Counted from the stretch's first letter, positions 16,942-25,245 are shown. The stretch: 64,000 nucleotides of DNA from Streptomyces lavendofoliae (GCF_014649735.1 NZ_BMTP01000001.1:186001-250000); one strand, 5' to 3'. The notes: a model not told the origin generated them from the letters alone. Program-made: numbers and translations.

Positions 16942-18434
16942 TGAGCGGCTCCCTGTGGCTGAAGGCGGAGTCGGCGGGGCTCGACACCCTGCCCGCGATA
17001 CCGCGCCCCCGGCCCAGCTGGGCCGCCGCCGACCCCGTGGACGAGCTGGCCACCCGCCTGGAGGAGGTGGTGGCGGCCGCCGTCCACCCCGACGAGATAG
17101 CCGCCATCCTCGAGTCCGACGGCATGACGGACGACCACATAAGGCTCACCTACGGGCGGGAGAACTCCTTCGCCCTCGCCGAGGACCTCTACGCGCGCGT
17201 GGAGCGCCGCTACCCCGAACCCGACGGCCCGCCCGTCGACCCCTGGCACACCGGCCTCGGCGGCTGCCTCCTGCGCGGCCTGGTCTTCGCGCTGCCCGGC
17301 CTCGCCTACGTGCTCGGCGCCCCCCTGCTGACCGGAACCCCCGGCGCGCCCGGGCTCCCGGCCGGCACCGTCCCGCTGCTCGCCGGAGCCGTCACCGGCT
17401 GGGTGTGGAACCAGGCCCTGTCCCACCGCGCCTACTCCTGGCTCGGTCTCGGTGACCGCCGGGCCGCCGCGCGCACCCTGCTCCGCGGCGCCCCGGCCGG
17501 TGCCCTCATCGGCGCCCTGGTGGCCTTCGCCGCGGCGGCCGGCCCCGGGGAGTGGGGCGGCGCCGCGTTCGCGGCGGGCCAGGCGGTGTACCTGGGCGCG
17601 GCGACCGTGCTGCTGGTCCTCGACCGGGAGAAGGCGCTGCTGGGCGCGCTGGCGCCGCTGGTCGCCGGCACCCCCGCGGCCTTCTGGCTCGGGCTGCCCG
17701 ACCCCGCGCGGGCGGCCCTGCTCGGCACCTCCCTGGCCCTGGCGGTCGGCCTCGCGGGGCGTGAGCTGCTGACCGGCCCGGCGGCACCGGCGGGCGCGCC
17801 GGGACGGGCCGGGACGAGCGGGCGGAGCCGGGAGGGGACCGGCGCGCCCCGGCTCGCCGCGTCCGTGCCCTACGGGCTGTTCGGGCTCGGCACGGGCGGG
17901 CTCGTCCTGTACGCCGCGATCGGCGACGTGGTGGCCGAGGGCGCCGGTGCCTCGGTGGCCGGGCCGACCGCGGTCGCGCTCACCCTGTCCATGGGGCCCG
18001 CCGAGTGGCTGTTGCACCGGTTCCGCAGCGAGAGCCTCGCCGGGCTGCGGGCCTCCACCAGCTCCCGCGCCTTCCGCCGCGCCACGGCCGCCACGCTGGC
18101 GCTGTGCCTGACCGTGTACCTGGCTGTGCTGCTGGCCCTCGCGGTGACCGGCACCCTGCTGTGGCCGGGTGCCCCCGACATCGGCGGGGTGCGGCTCGTG
18201 TCGCTGCTCCTGATCGGGACGGTGCTCTGGGCGGCGCTGCTGCTCCAGTCGTTCGGGGCGGTGCTCAGCGCGGCGGTGGTGTGCGGGGTGGCGGCCGGGG
18301 CGCAGACGGCGGCGCTGGCCACCGGGACGGGCGACCCGAGGCTGGTGGGCGCGGGGGTGGCCGGGGCGGCCGCCGCGGTGCTGGCCGTGCTGGGCGCCGT
18401 CCTGCTCGGGCGGGCGACCGCCCACCGTACGTAG
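16941..18434 (+). CDS. Polytopic membrane protein (about 12 TM) of the exopolysaccharide-like operon
   Basis: 497 residues. A hydrophilic N-terminal domain (1-105, with IAAILESDGMTDDHIRLTYG and FALAEDLYARVERR helices) precedes about 12 predicted membrane helices between residue 108 and the C-terminus. The longest soluble loop is a Gly/Ala/Arg linker at about 280-310. I cannot align it confidently to PelG, but its position directly after pelF with a one-base overlap and its helix count suggest the partner that carries or completes the polymer across the membrane. Role inferred from context only. Confidence 0.75.
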   Translation: MSGSLWLKAESAGLDTLPAIPRPRPSWAAADPVDELATRLEEVVAAAVHPDEIAAILESDGMTDDHIRLTYGRENSFALAEDLYARVERRYPEPDGPPVDPWHTGLGGCLLRGLVFALPGLAYVLGAPLLTGTPGAPGLPAGTVPLLAGAVTGWVWNQALSHRAYSWLGLGDRRAAARTLLRGAPAGALIGALVAFAAAAGPGEWGGAAFAAGQAVYLGAATVLLVLDREKALLGALAPLVAGTPAAFWLGLPDPARAALLGTSLALAVGLAGRELLTGPAAPAGAPGRAGTSGRSREGTGAPRLAASVPYGLFGLGTGGLVLYAAIGDVVAEGAGASVAGPTAVALTLSMGPAEWLLHRFRSESLAGLRASTSSRAFRRATAATLALCLTVYLAVLLALAVTGTLLWPGAPDIGGVRLVSLLLIGTVLWAALLLQSFGAVLSAAVVCGVAAGAQTAALATGTGDPRLVGAGVAGAAAAVLAVLGAVLLGRATAHRT

Positions 18435-18453
18435 ACACACGGAGGAACCGCAC

Positions 18454-19062
18454 GTGGACCTGTTGGTGCCCTACTACGAGCACCCCGCCGCCCGCCCCGC
18501 CGAATGGGACGCGCTCGTCGCCGCCGCGCCCCTGCTGTACGGGGTGGTGCTCAACCCGGCGAGCGGCGCGGGCCGGGCACCCGATCCCGCGTTCGTGACC
18601 GTCGCGGACCGGCTGCGCGCGGCGGGGGTGTGCGTCCTCGGCTACACGGACACCGACTACGGCCGCCGCCCGCACGCCGACGTCCTCACCGACCTGGTCC
18701 GCCACCGCGACTGGTACGGCGCGGACGGCGCGTTCCTCGACCAGGTGCCCACCGAGCCCGGGGCGGTCGAGCACTACCGGCGCCTCGGGGTGGCCGCCCG
18801 TGCGGCCGGCGCGGCCACCGTGGTCCTCAACCACGGGGCCCACCCCGACCCCGCGTACGCCGGACTGGCCGACCTGCTGGTGACGTTCGAGGGCCCCTGG
18901 GACACCTATCGCGACCTGGACCTGCCGGTCGCCGACCACTACTGCCACCTGGTCTACGGGGCCCCGGCGAGTGCACGCCTATCCACCCGCGTGAAGTGCG
19001 CGGTCCCCGGCACCGGGGCACATCCCTGGGGAACCCTTCCGTATCCCCTGGAGTGCCCGTGA
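18454..19062 (+). CDS. Spherulation-specific family 4 (Sph3/GH135-like) protein
   Basis: A 202-residue TIM-barrel-type protein starting LLVPYYEHP. That strand-1 motif, VLNPASGAG, LGYTDTDYGRRP, GADGAFLDQVP (acidic loop) and a final VPGTGAHPWGTLP are typical of spherulin-4 proteins. The Aspergillus member Sph3 cleaves galactosaminogalactan. There is no signal peptide, unlike many homologues, so it may act in the cytosol or leave by another route. GTG at 18454 follows GGAGGAACC. Its stop overlaps the next start by four bases (GTGA). Confidence 0.8.
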   Translation: MDLLVPYYEHPAARPAEWDALVAAAPLLYGVVLNPASGAGRAPDPAFVTVADRLRAAGVCVLGYTDTDYGRRPHADVLTDLVRHRDWYGADGAFLDQVPTEPGAVEHYRRLGVAARAAGAATVVLNHGAHPDPAYAGLADLLVTFEGPWDTYRDLDLPVADHYCHLVYGAPASARLSTRVKCAVPGTGAHPWGTLPYPLECP

Positions 19063-19853
19063 ACCGCCGCGTACCGCTCCTCCTCGCCGCCCTGGCGCTC
19101 CTGCTGGGCGGCTGCACCAGCACCTCCGACGACGAACCGGGCCCGCCTCGCGCCGGCCGCTGGCAGCCGGAACCGGGCCAGCAGTGGCAGTGGCAGCTCA
19201 GCGGTCGGCTGGACACCTCCGTGGACGTGCCGGTGTACGACATCGACGGCTTCGACCACCCGGCGACGACCGTCGACGACCTGCACCGGCGCGGCCGGAA
19301 GGTGATCTGCTACCTGTCCACCGGCGCCTGGGAGGACTGGCGGCCCGACGCCGGGAAGTTCCCCGCCGCGGTGCTCGGGCAGGGAAACGGCTGGGACGGC
19401 GAGCGGTGGCTCGACATCCGCCGCACCGACGTCCTCGAACCGCTGATGGCCGACCGCATCGACATGTGCCGGGACAAGGGCTTCGACGCGGTGGAACCCG
19501 ACAACATGGACGGTTACGCCAACCGCACCGGGTTCCCCCTCACCGCGGCCGACCAGCTCCGCTACAACCGCCTCATCGCCCGCCTGGCGCACGAGAGGGG
19601 CCTCGCCGTGGGTCTCAAGAACGACCTGGACCAGATCCCGCAGCTGCTCGGCGACTTCGACTTCGCGGTCAACGAGCAGTGCGCGGAGTACGACGAGTGC
19701 CCCTCCCTCAGTCCGTTCGTCGAGGCGGGCAAGGCGGTCTTCCACGTGGAGTACGAACTCGGCACGCGGGAGTTCTGCCCGCTGGCGAAACGGCTGCGGT
19801 TGAGCTCGATGCTCAAGCGCTACGCGCTGGACGCCTGGCGCAAGCCCTGCTGA
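19059..19853 (+). CDS. GH114 endo-alpha-1,4-polygalactosaminidase lipoprotein
   Basis: 264 residues. The lipoprotein signal LLAALALLLGGCTS puts the acylated Cys at about 20. The mature part is a GH114 barrel: VPVYDIDGFD, VICYLSTGAWEDWRPD, the acidic catalytic region GFDAVEPDNMDGY (about 145), VGLKNDLDQIP and NEQCAEYDEC. GH114 enzymes (fungal Ega3, Pseudomonas polygalactosaminidase) cut partially deacetylated poly-alpha-1,4-galactosamine. The GTG start overlaps the spherulin-4 stop. As an outer-face lipoprotein it probably trims or releases the polymer made by this operon. Confidence 0.88.
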   Translation: MNRRVPLLLAALALLLGGCTSTSDDEPGPPRAGRWQPEPGQQWQWQLSGRLDTSVDVPVYDIDGFDHPATTVDDLHRRGRKVICYLSTGAWEDWRPDAGKFPAAVLGQGNGWDGERWLDIRRTDVLEPLMADRIDMCRDKGFDAVEPDNMDGYANRTGFPLTAADQLRYNRLIARLAHERGLAVGLKNDLDQIPQLLGDFDFAVNEQCAEYDECPSLSPFVEAGKAVFHVEYELGTREFCPLAKRLRLSSMLKRYALDAWRKPC

Positions 19854-19887
19854 CGGCGTCCGGGGGTCTCCGGGCGGCGGGCGCCGC

Positions 19888-20091
19888 TCAGGCGGGCGAC
19901 ACGTTCTCGGCCTGCGGGCCCTTGGGGCCCTGCGTCACGTCGAACTGGACCTTCTGCCCTTCCTGGAGCTCGCGGTACCCGGAGGCGTTGATGGCGGAGT
20001 AGTGGACGAACACGTCCGGTCCGCCGCCGTCCTGCTCGATGAAACCGAAACCCTTTTCCGGGTTGAACCACTTCACGGTGCCAGTAGCCAT
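19888..20091 (-). CDS. Cold-shock domain protein (CspA/ScoF-like)
   Basis: A 67-residue OB-fold RNA chaperone. RNP1 GKGFGFI-type (EKGFGFIEQ) and RNP2 VFVHYSAI are both present with the aromatic residues that stack on RNA, and the length is canonical. Strong Shine-Dalgarno AAGGAGATA before ATG at 20091. It ends 34 bp from the convergent GH114 stop. Confidence 0.97.
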   Translation of the reverse strand: MATGTVKWFNPEKGFGFIEQDGGGPDVFVHYSAINASGYRELQEGQKVQFDVTQGPKGPQAENVSPA

Positions 20092-20178
20092 GCTGATCTA
20101 TCTCCTTCTTTCCTGCTTCCGCCCGACTACCAGGGTTCGGCGCCCGTCAAACCCCGGTTCGGCGAAACGGGTGGAAGA

Positions 20179-21000
20179 TCAGGACCACGAGCCGCCGAAG
20201 GTCAGCACGACGAGCGCCGCCGTGGCCGCCGTCTCCTCCACCGCGCCGAACACGTCGCCGGTCACCCCGCCGAACCGGCGCACACAGTGCCCCAGCAGCC
20301 CCTGCGCCGCCACCAGCGCCAGCACCGCCGCCCCGCCGTACCGCAGCGCGCCGTCCGGGCCGCCCAGCGCGCCGCCCGGCCCGGCCGCGGCCACCAGGAC
20401 CAGCAGGGTCACCGCCGCCGCCGCGCGCGCCGGGACGGTGCCGGCCACCACCGCGCCCAGCCCCTCGGGCCGGGCCGCCGGGACGGCGGTGCGCGAGGCG
20501 AGGGTCAGCGCCAGGCGGGCGACCGTGCCGGTGACGGCGGCGCCCGCCATCCCGTGGGCCCAGCCCTGCCCGGCGTACAGCTCGTACAGGGCGGCGACCT
20601 GGGCGAGCAGCGCGAACAACAGCGTGATCACGCCGAACGGCCCGATGTCGGACTGCTTCATGATCCGCAGCGCGTCCTCGGCGGGCTTGCCGCTGCCCAG
20701 CCCGTCCGCGGTGTCCGCCAGCCCGTCCAGGTGCAGGCCCCGGGTCAGCACGGCGGGCACGGCGGCCGACGCGACCGCGGCCAGCAGCGGCCCCGCGCCC
20801 AGCAGCACGAGCCCCCCGCCGGCCGCCGCCGAGGCGAGGCCCACCACCAGACCGGCGAGCGGCGCCCACAGCATGCCGGCGCGGGCCGCGTCGCGGTCCC
20901 ACCGGGTCACCCGTACGGGCAGCACGGTGAGGGTGCCGAAGGCGAAACGTATGCCGTCCACGCTCGTACGGGCGTGGTCACGGGTGCGGGAAGAGGTCAC
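20179..21000 (-). CDS. cobS: Adenosylcobinamide-GDP ribazoletransferase
   Basis: Cobalamin synthase: joins adenosylcobinamide-GDP and alpha-ribazole (phosphate) at the membrane to give adenosylcobalamin (phosphate). 273 residues with multiple membrane helices and the CobS signature LTRGLHLDGLADTADGLGSG (about 85-104) followed by MKQSDIGPFGV, the acidic Mg/substrate region. The start is GTG at 21000. The cobT and cobU genes follow about 2 kb upstream on the same strand, interrupted by two membrane-protein genes. Confidence 0.95.
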   Translation of the reverse strand: MTSSRTRDHARTSVDGIRFAFGTLTVLPVRVTRWDRDAARAGMLWAPLAGLVVGLASAAAGGGLVLLGAGPLLAAVASAAVPAVLTRGLHLDGLADTADGLGSGKPAEDALRIMKQSDIGPFGVITLLFALLAQVAALYELYAGQGWAHGMAGAAVTGTVARLALTLASRTAVPAARPEGLGAVVAGTVPARAAAAVTLLVLVAAAGPGGALGGPDGALRYGGAAVLALVAAQGLLGHCVRRFGGVTGDVFGAVEETAATAALVVLTFGGSWS

Positions 21001-21047
21001 CGCGCGCAGGGTAGTCGGTAGGACGCCGGAAATCTGGAGCGGGTGGC

Positions 21048-21824
21048 ATGGGGCACTGGTTCTACCGCAACATCGTCGAACCGGGGAAGCTCCCGCTGCT
21101 CGTCGCCCTCGGCTCCTTCGTGCTGACCTTCCTGATCACCCGCACCGTCACCCGGCTCATCCGCGCGGGCAAAGGCCCCTTCCGCAACGTCCGGCCGGGC
21201 GGGCTGCACATCCACCACGTGGTGCCGGGCGTAATCCTCACCCTGGTCGGTGGTTTCGGCGGGGTCGCGGTGGGACGGCACGAGGCCGGGGCCATCGTCT
21301 GCGCGGTGCTCCTGGGCGCGGGCGCGGGGCTGGTGCTCGACGAGTTCGCGCTGATCCTGCACCTCGACGACGTGTACTGGACCGAGCAGGGCCGCCAGAG
21401 CGTGGAGGTGGTGGTGCTGACCACCGCGCTGCTCCTGCTGGTCCTCGGCGGTTTCTCGCCGTTCGGCGTCGACGAGCTGAGCGCCCAGGAGCGCCAGGAC
21501 CGCAGGAGCTTCATCCTCACCCTGGCGCTGAACTTCGCCTTCGTGCTCGTCGCGTTGTTCAAGGGCAAGTTCCGGATGGCGATCCTCGGCCTGTTCCTGT
21601 CGCCGGTCGCGGTCTTCGGGGCACTGCGGCTGGCCCGCCCCGGCTCGCTGTGGGCCCGCCGCTTCTACCGCAACCGGCCCAGGGCCCGCGCCCGGGCCCG
21701 GCTGCGGGCCTTCCACCACGACCGGCGCTGGGACGGGGCCAGGCGCCGCTTTCAGGACCTGATCGCCGGAGCTCCCGACCGCGTCCTGCCCTCGCGCCGC
21801 CCGCCGGACGACGACCCGCGCTGA
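21048..21824 (+). CDS. Integral membrane protein of unknown function
   Basis: 258 residues with five or six hydrophobic helices, a conserved-looking HIHHVVPGVIL motif (about 53-63) and a short LDDVYW acidic loop. The C-terminus is an Arg-rich cytosolic tail. I recognise it only as a Streptomyces conserved membrane protein. Its last 73 bases overlap the 3' end of the convergent rhomboid-like gene, so the two mRNAs are complementary there. Confidence 0.75.
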   Translation: MGHWFYRNIVEPGKLPLLVALGSFVLTFLITRTVTRLIRAGKGPFRNVRPGGLHIHHVVPGVILTLVGGFGGVAVGRHEAGAIVCAVLLGAGAGLVLDEFALILHLDDVYWTEQGRQSVEVVVLTTALLLLVLGGFSPFGVDELSAQERQDRRSFILTLALNFAFVLVALFKGKFRMAILGLFLSPVAVFGALRLARPGSLWARRFYRNRPRARARARLRAFHHDRRWDGARRRFQDLIAGAPDRVLPSRRPPDDDPR

Positions 21825-22459
21825 CACCAGGACCGCACCGCGCACACCACCAGCACCGCCGCGATCGCCGCCAGGTGTTCCTTGCCGGCCAGGTTGCACT
21901 TCACCAGCACCTCGACCGCCATCGCCAGGACCACCGCCGCGCCGGTGACCCACGCCCGGTGGTGCCAGCACACGTACACCGCCAGCCCCACGACCGCCGC
22001 CGACGGCCCGGTGTCCACCACCTGCGCGTCGGTCGCGGGAAGCCCCAGCCCCAGCGGCGCGCCGGGACCGAGGGCGATGCCCACGCGCGCGTACAGGGTC
22101 CCGGCCAGCGTCGCCGTGTACGCGATCAGCAGCGTGCGCGGCCGGCCCAGGCACGTCTCCGCGATGCCGAACACCAGCAGGATCTGCGCGAGCGCGCCCC
22201 ACACCGGCAGGTCGAGCGCGGGGACGAAGAGCGACAGCGGCGTGCGCAGCAGCGCCTCCCACAGCGGGTCCTCGGCCCGCACCGAGCCGATGGCCTGGAC
22301 CGGCCCGTACCCCCAGGGCCGGTTCTGCACCACCTGGAAGACGGAGGTCAGGCACACCGCGCCGAGCGTCATGGCGACCGCCCGCCACCTCCGCGTGACC
22401 AGCTCCGTCCGCACCGCCGCGTACAGCGGCCCCCACTCGCGGCGCGCGAACCGGCTCAA
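21752..22459 (-). CDS. Rhomboid-like integral membrane protein
   Basis: About 235 residues, five or six membrane helices. DTGPSAAVVGL and a later GKEHLAAIAAVLV recall the Ser and His positions of actinobacterial rhomboid-like proteins, though the serine motif is not a canonical GxSG. The proposed TTG start at 22459 (reading MSRFARREWG) has GGAAGG nine bases upstream; a GTG about 15 codons later is an alternative. It lies directly downstream of a candidate cobalamin riboswitch and between cobT and cobS, so a B12- or cobalt-related membrane role is possible. Confidence 0.65.
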   Translation of the reverse strand: MSRFARREWGPLYAAVRTELVTRRWRAVAMTLGAVCLTSVFQVVQNRPWGYGPVQAIGSVRAEDPLWEALLRTPLSLFVPALDLPVWGALAQILLVFGIAETCLGRPRTLLIAYTATLAGTLYARVGIALGPGAPLGLGLPATDAQVVDTGPSAAVVGLAVYVCWHHRAWVTGAAVVLAMAVEVLVKCNLAGKEHLAAIAAVLVVCAVRSWCQRGSSSGGRREGRTRSGAPAIRS

Positions 22460-22500
22460 CGGCGCCGGCCTTCCAGGTGCGGGCGGGCCCGCCCGGCCAG

Positions 22501-22556
22501 GCCGGGGGACGGGGGCAGACCTCCCCGCGGCCTGCGGCCGGGCCGCCGCGGGGCAG
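22501..22556 (-). terminator. Hairpin between candidate B12 riboswitch and rhomboid-like gene
   Basis: On the minus strand ACCTG-CCCCGCGGC pairs with GCCGCGGGG-AGGT (one bulge). The hairpin ends about 45 bases before the proposed TTG start. It could be the expression platform of the riboswitch candidate or an independent attenuator. Confidence 0.5.
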
Positions 22557-22589
22557 GTCGGAACGCTTCTCGCAGAGCATGGGTCACGG

Positions 22590-22790
22590 CTCCCGGGTCG
22601 GTCGGTACGTGGCGTCGGCGCGGTACGGCGACTCGGGACTCCGCGGGCCGGCCACCAGGGGAGAGGAAGCCCGGCGGGGGAGCGCCACAGTCGCGGCACG
22701 GGCCCGCCCCGGGCTTCGCGCCACGTTCGAAGACCGGCCCGCGCGGCGCGGAGTTGAGTGCCACCCGCGTGATCCGGATCTCTCCGGCAC
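22590..22790 (-). ncRNA. Candidate cobalamin riboswitch
   Basis: On the minus strand the leader holds GGCGCGAAGCCCGGGGCGG, then GGCCCGTGCCGCGACTGTGG, close to the B12-element core (GGTGCGAATCC, then CCCGCxACTGTGA). Further on comes GGAGTCCCGAGTCGCCGTACCG, like the actinobacterial 3' box. It sits downstream of cobT and upstream of the rhomboid-like gene. Matched by eye, not by covariance model; boundaries are approximate. Confidence 0.5.
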
Positions 22791-22894
22791 GCCGGAGGAG
22801 CTCGACGGCCGTGAACTCCGGGCGGTGCCCGGCGCCCCGGGCACAGCGCACGAACGGGGACCGAGGGACGGCGACGGCCCGGCGGGCGCCGCCC

Positions 22895-24028
22895 TCAGTC
22901 CTCGGCCGGCCGCTGCTCCGGGAGGTGCTCCTCCGGCAGCTTCTCCCCGGGCTCGCGCGCCTCGGGCGCGTTCTCCTCCGGCAGCCGCGTCTCCGGCAGG
23001 TCGGCCGCGAACGCCGCCGCGGCCCGGACGAGCGGGAGGGCCAGCAGCGCCCCGGTGCCCTCCCCGACGGTGACGCCGTGGTCGAGCAGCGGGTCGAGCG
23101 CCATCCGGTCCAGCGCCTTCGCCTGCGCCGGCTCACCGCTCGCGTGTCCGGCCAGCCACCAGTCCGGCGCCCGGAACGCCGCCCGCTGCGCCACCAGCGC
23201 GCACGCCGCCGACACCACGCCGTCCAGGATCACCGGCATCCGCCGCACCGCGCTCTGCAGGAGGAACCCGGTCGTGGCCGCCAGGTCCGCCCCGCCCACC
23301 GCCGCCAGCAGCTCCAGCTGGTCGCCCAGCACCGGCCGGGCACGGCGCAGCGCGTCGCGGATCGCCGCGCACTTGCGCATCCACGCCAGGTCGTCGATCC
23401 CGGCACCGCCCCGGCCGGTCACCACCGAGGCGTCCGTCCCGCACAGGGCGGCGATCAGCGTGGACGCGGGGGTCGTGCCGCCCACGCTGAGGTCCCCGAG
23501 CACGATCAGGTCGGTGCCCGAGTCGGCCTCCTCGTCGGCGATCGCCATGCCGAGGCGTACGGCCTGCTCGGCCTCCTCGGGCGTCAGGGCGTCCTCGACG
23601 TCGATACGGCCGCTGCCGCGCCGCACCCGGTGGCGCACCACGTCGGCGGGCAGCAGCTCCGGGTCGCAGTCCAGCCCGGCGTCGACGACCCGCACCGGGA
23701 CGCCCGTCCGCCGTGCCAGCGCGGCCACCGGGCTCGCGCCGTCCAGCACGGCCCGCACCAGCTCGTGCGCACCGCCGGCGGGGCGGCCGGACACCCCCAG
23801 CTCGGCCACCCCGTGGTCGCCGGCGAACAGCACCACCCGCGGCTGCTCGACCGGCCGCACCGGGACGGCACCCTGGGCGGCCGACAGCCACTCGCCCAGC
23901 TCGTCGAGACGCCCGAGCACCCCGGGCGGCACGGCGAGACGCTGCCGGCGTTCCTCGGCGTCACGCCGCGTACCGCTGTCGGGGCGCTCGATCAGATCGG
24001 AGAAGTCGTCGAGATTCAGCCTGCTCAT
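22895..24028 (-). CDS. cobT: Nicotinate-nucleotide-dimethylbenzimidazole phosphoribosyltransferase
   Basis: Activates the lower ligand of B12 by making alpha-ribazole phosphate. 377 residues with CobT features: VVLFAGDHGVAELGVSGRP (about 66-84), LIVLGDLSVGGTTPASTL, WMRKCAAIRDALRRA and a catalytic-Glu region near GVTVGEGTGALLALPL. A roughly 30-residue C-terminal tail built of LPEE/LPEQ-like repeats lies outside the fold. ATG at 24028, 17 bp after the cobU-fusion stop, so the two are one operon. Confidence 0.93.
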   Translation of the reverse strand: MSRLNLDDFSDLIERPDSGTRRDAEERRQRLAVPPGVLGRLDELGEWLSAAQGAVPVRPVEQPRVVLFAGDHGVAELGVSGRPAGGAHELVRAVLDGASPVAALARRTGVPVRVVDAGLDCDPELLPADVVRHRVRRGSGRIDVEDALTPEEAEQAVRLGMAIADEEADSGTDLIVLGDLSVGGTTPASTLIAALCGTDASVVTGRGGAGIDDLAWMRKCAAIRDALRRARPVLGDQLELLAAVGGADLAATTGFLLQSAVRRMPVILDGVVSAACALVAQRAAFRAPDWWLAGHASGEPAQAKALDRMALDPLLDHGVTVGEGTGALLALPLVRAAAAFAADLPETRLPEENAPEAREPGEKLPEEHLPEQRPAED

Positions 24029-24045
24029 TCGCTGAACAGTACCGG

Positions 24046-25245
24046 TCACCCCCGCAGCGCGAGGGCCTGCCCGGCGACCACCAGGAGGACGTGCTCGCAC
24101 TCGTCCGCGAACGCCGCGTTCAGCCGCCCGAGCTCGTCCCGGAACCGTCGGCTCCCGGCGTCCCCGGGCACGATCCCGGCCCCCACCTCGTTCGTCACCG
24201 CGACGACCGTACGGGCGGTGCCGCGCACCGCCGCGACCAGCTCCGCCACCCGCTCGCGCAGCTCCCGCTCACCGGTGGCGGCCCACGTCGCGTCGTCCCA
24301 GGCGCCCACCCGGTCCATCGCGTCGGTGAGCCACAGCGACAGGCAGTCGATCAGCAGCGGCGGCCCCTCCGCCCGCAGCAGCGGAGCCAGCTCGCACGTC
24401 TCCTCGGTGCGCCACGACCCGGGACGCCGGTCGCGGTGGGCGGTCACCCGGGCCGTCCACTCGGTGTCGCCCTCGCGCGTCCCGCCCGTGGCGACGTACA
24501 CCACCTCGGGGAACGCCTCCAGACGCCGCTCGGCCTCCAGGGACTTGCCCGACCGCGCCCCGCCGGTCACCAGCGTGCGCCGGGGCACGTCCGGCACCGC
24601 GTGGTACTCGCCCACGACCAGCGTCGTCCCGTCCGGCACGGCCCGCGCCCCGGCGGCGGCCAGGCGCCGGTCCACCTCACGGGGCGAGGGCACGTCGTGG
24701 TCCAGGTGCGCCGCGACCACGTCCGTCGCGGGCCCCACCCCGCCGGCGGCCCGCAGCCGGGCCAGCCCGTCGGGACGGCCCACCACGTCGGCGACCACCA
24801 GGTCGTACGGCCGTTCCGGCCCGGTGACCCCGGCGGGGGCGCCGCCCGGCGGCAGGTACAGCAGGCGCAGACCCTCCGGCGACGTCACCTCGTACCCGGT
24901 GCCGGGGGAGTCCATGGGCACGGCCCGCACGCGGTGGCCGCTGATCAGCGTGAGCTCCCGCCCGTCCGGGACGCGCCCCGCGGCGGGCAGCCCCGGCGGG
25001 AGCTCCAGCGCCGGCCCGTCGTGCGGATGGGTGAGCAACACCTGCCGTACGCCGGTCAGCGAGTGTCCCGCGCGTGCGGCGGCCAGCGCGGCGCCGGGCG
25101 TCAGGTCGAGCAGCAGCGCCCCGTCCACGAGCAGCGCCGTGGCGGCGCGCGCCCGGCCCCCGCGGGCGGCGGCGCAGGCGGCGCAGGGGCAGTCCGGGCG
25201 GGGCAGGCCCTCGGGGGCGCCGGTTCCGAGCAGAGTCACTTCCAC
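24046..25245 (-). CDS. cobU: PhnP/MBL-like domain fused to adenosylcobinamide kinase/guanylyltransferase (CobU)
   Basis: 399 residues in two domains. Residues 1-215 look like a metallo-beta-lactamase/PhnP-type fold (LLGTGAPEGLPRPDCPCAAC, LLTHPHDGPALEL), but the usual HxHxDH is reduced to HPHD, so metal catalysis is doubtful. Residues 220-399 are CobU: Walker A GGARSGKS, ATGGTREGDTEW, HRDRRPGSW, LIDCLSLWLTDAM and NEVGAGIVP. CobU phosphorylates adenosylcobinamide and adds GMP. GTG at 25245 follows GGGAGG. The fusion is common in Streptomyces; the role of the N-terminal half is unknown. Confidence 0.9.
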   Translation of the reverse strand: MEVTLLGTGAPEGLPRPDCPCAACAAARGGRARAATALLVDGALLLDLTPGAALAAARAGHSLTGVRQVLLTHPHDGPALELPPGLPAAGRVPDGRELTLISGHRVRAVPMDSPGTGYEVTSPEGLRLLYLPPGGAPAGVTGPERPYDLVVADVVGRPDGLARLRAAGGVGPATDVVAAHLDHDVPSPREVDRRLAAAGARAVPDGTTLVVGEYHAVPDVPRRTLVTGGARSGKSLEAERRLEAFPEVVYVATGGTREGDTEWTARVTAHRDRRPGSWRTEETCELAPLLRAEGPPLLIDCLSLWLTDAMDRVGAWDDATWAATGERELRERVAELVAAVRGTARTVVAVTNEVGAGIVPGDAGSRRFRDELGRLNAAFADECEHVLLVVAGQALALRG

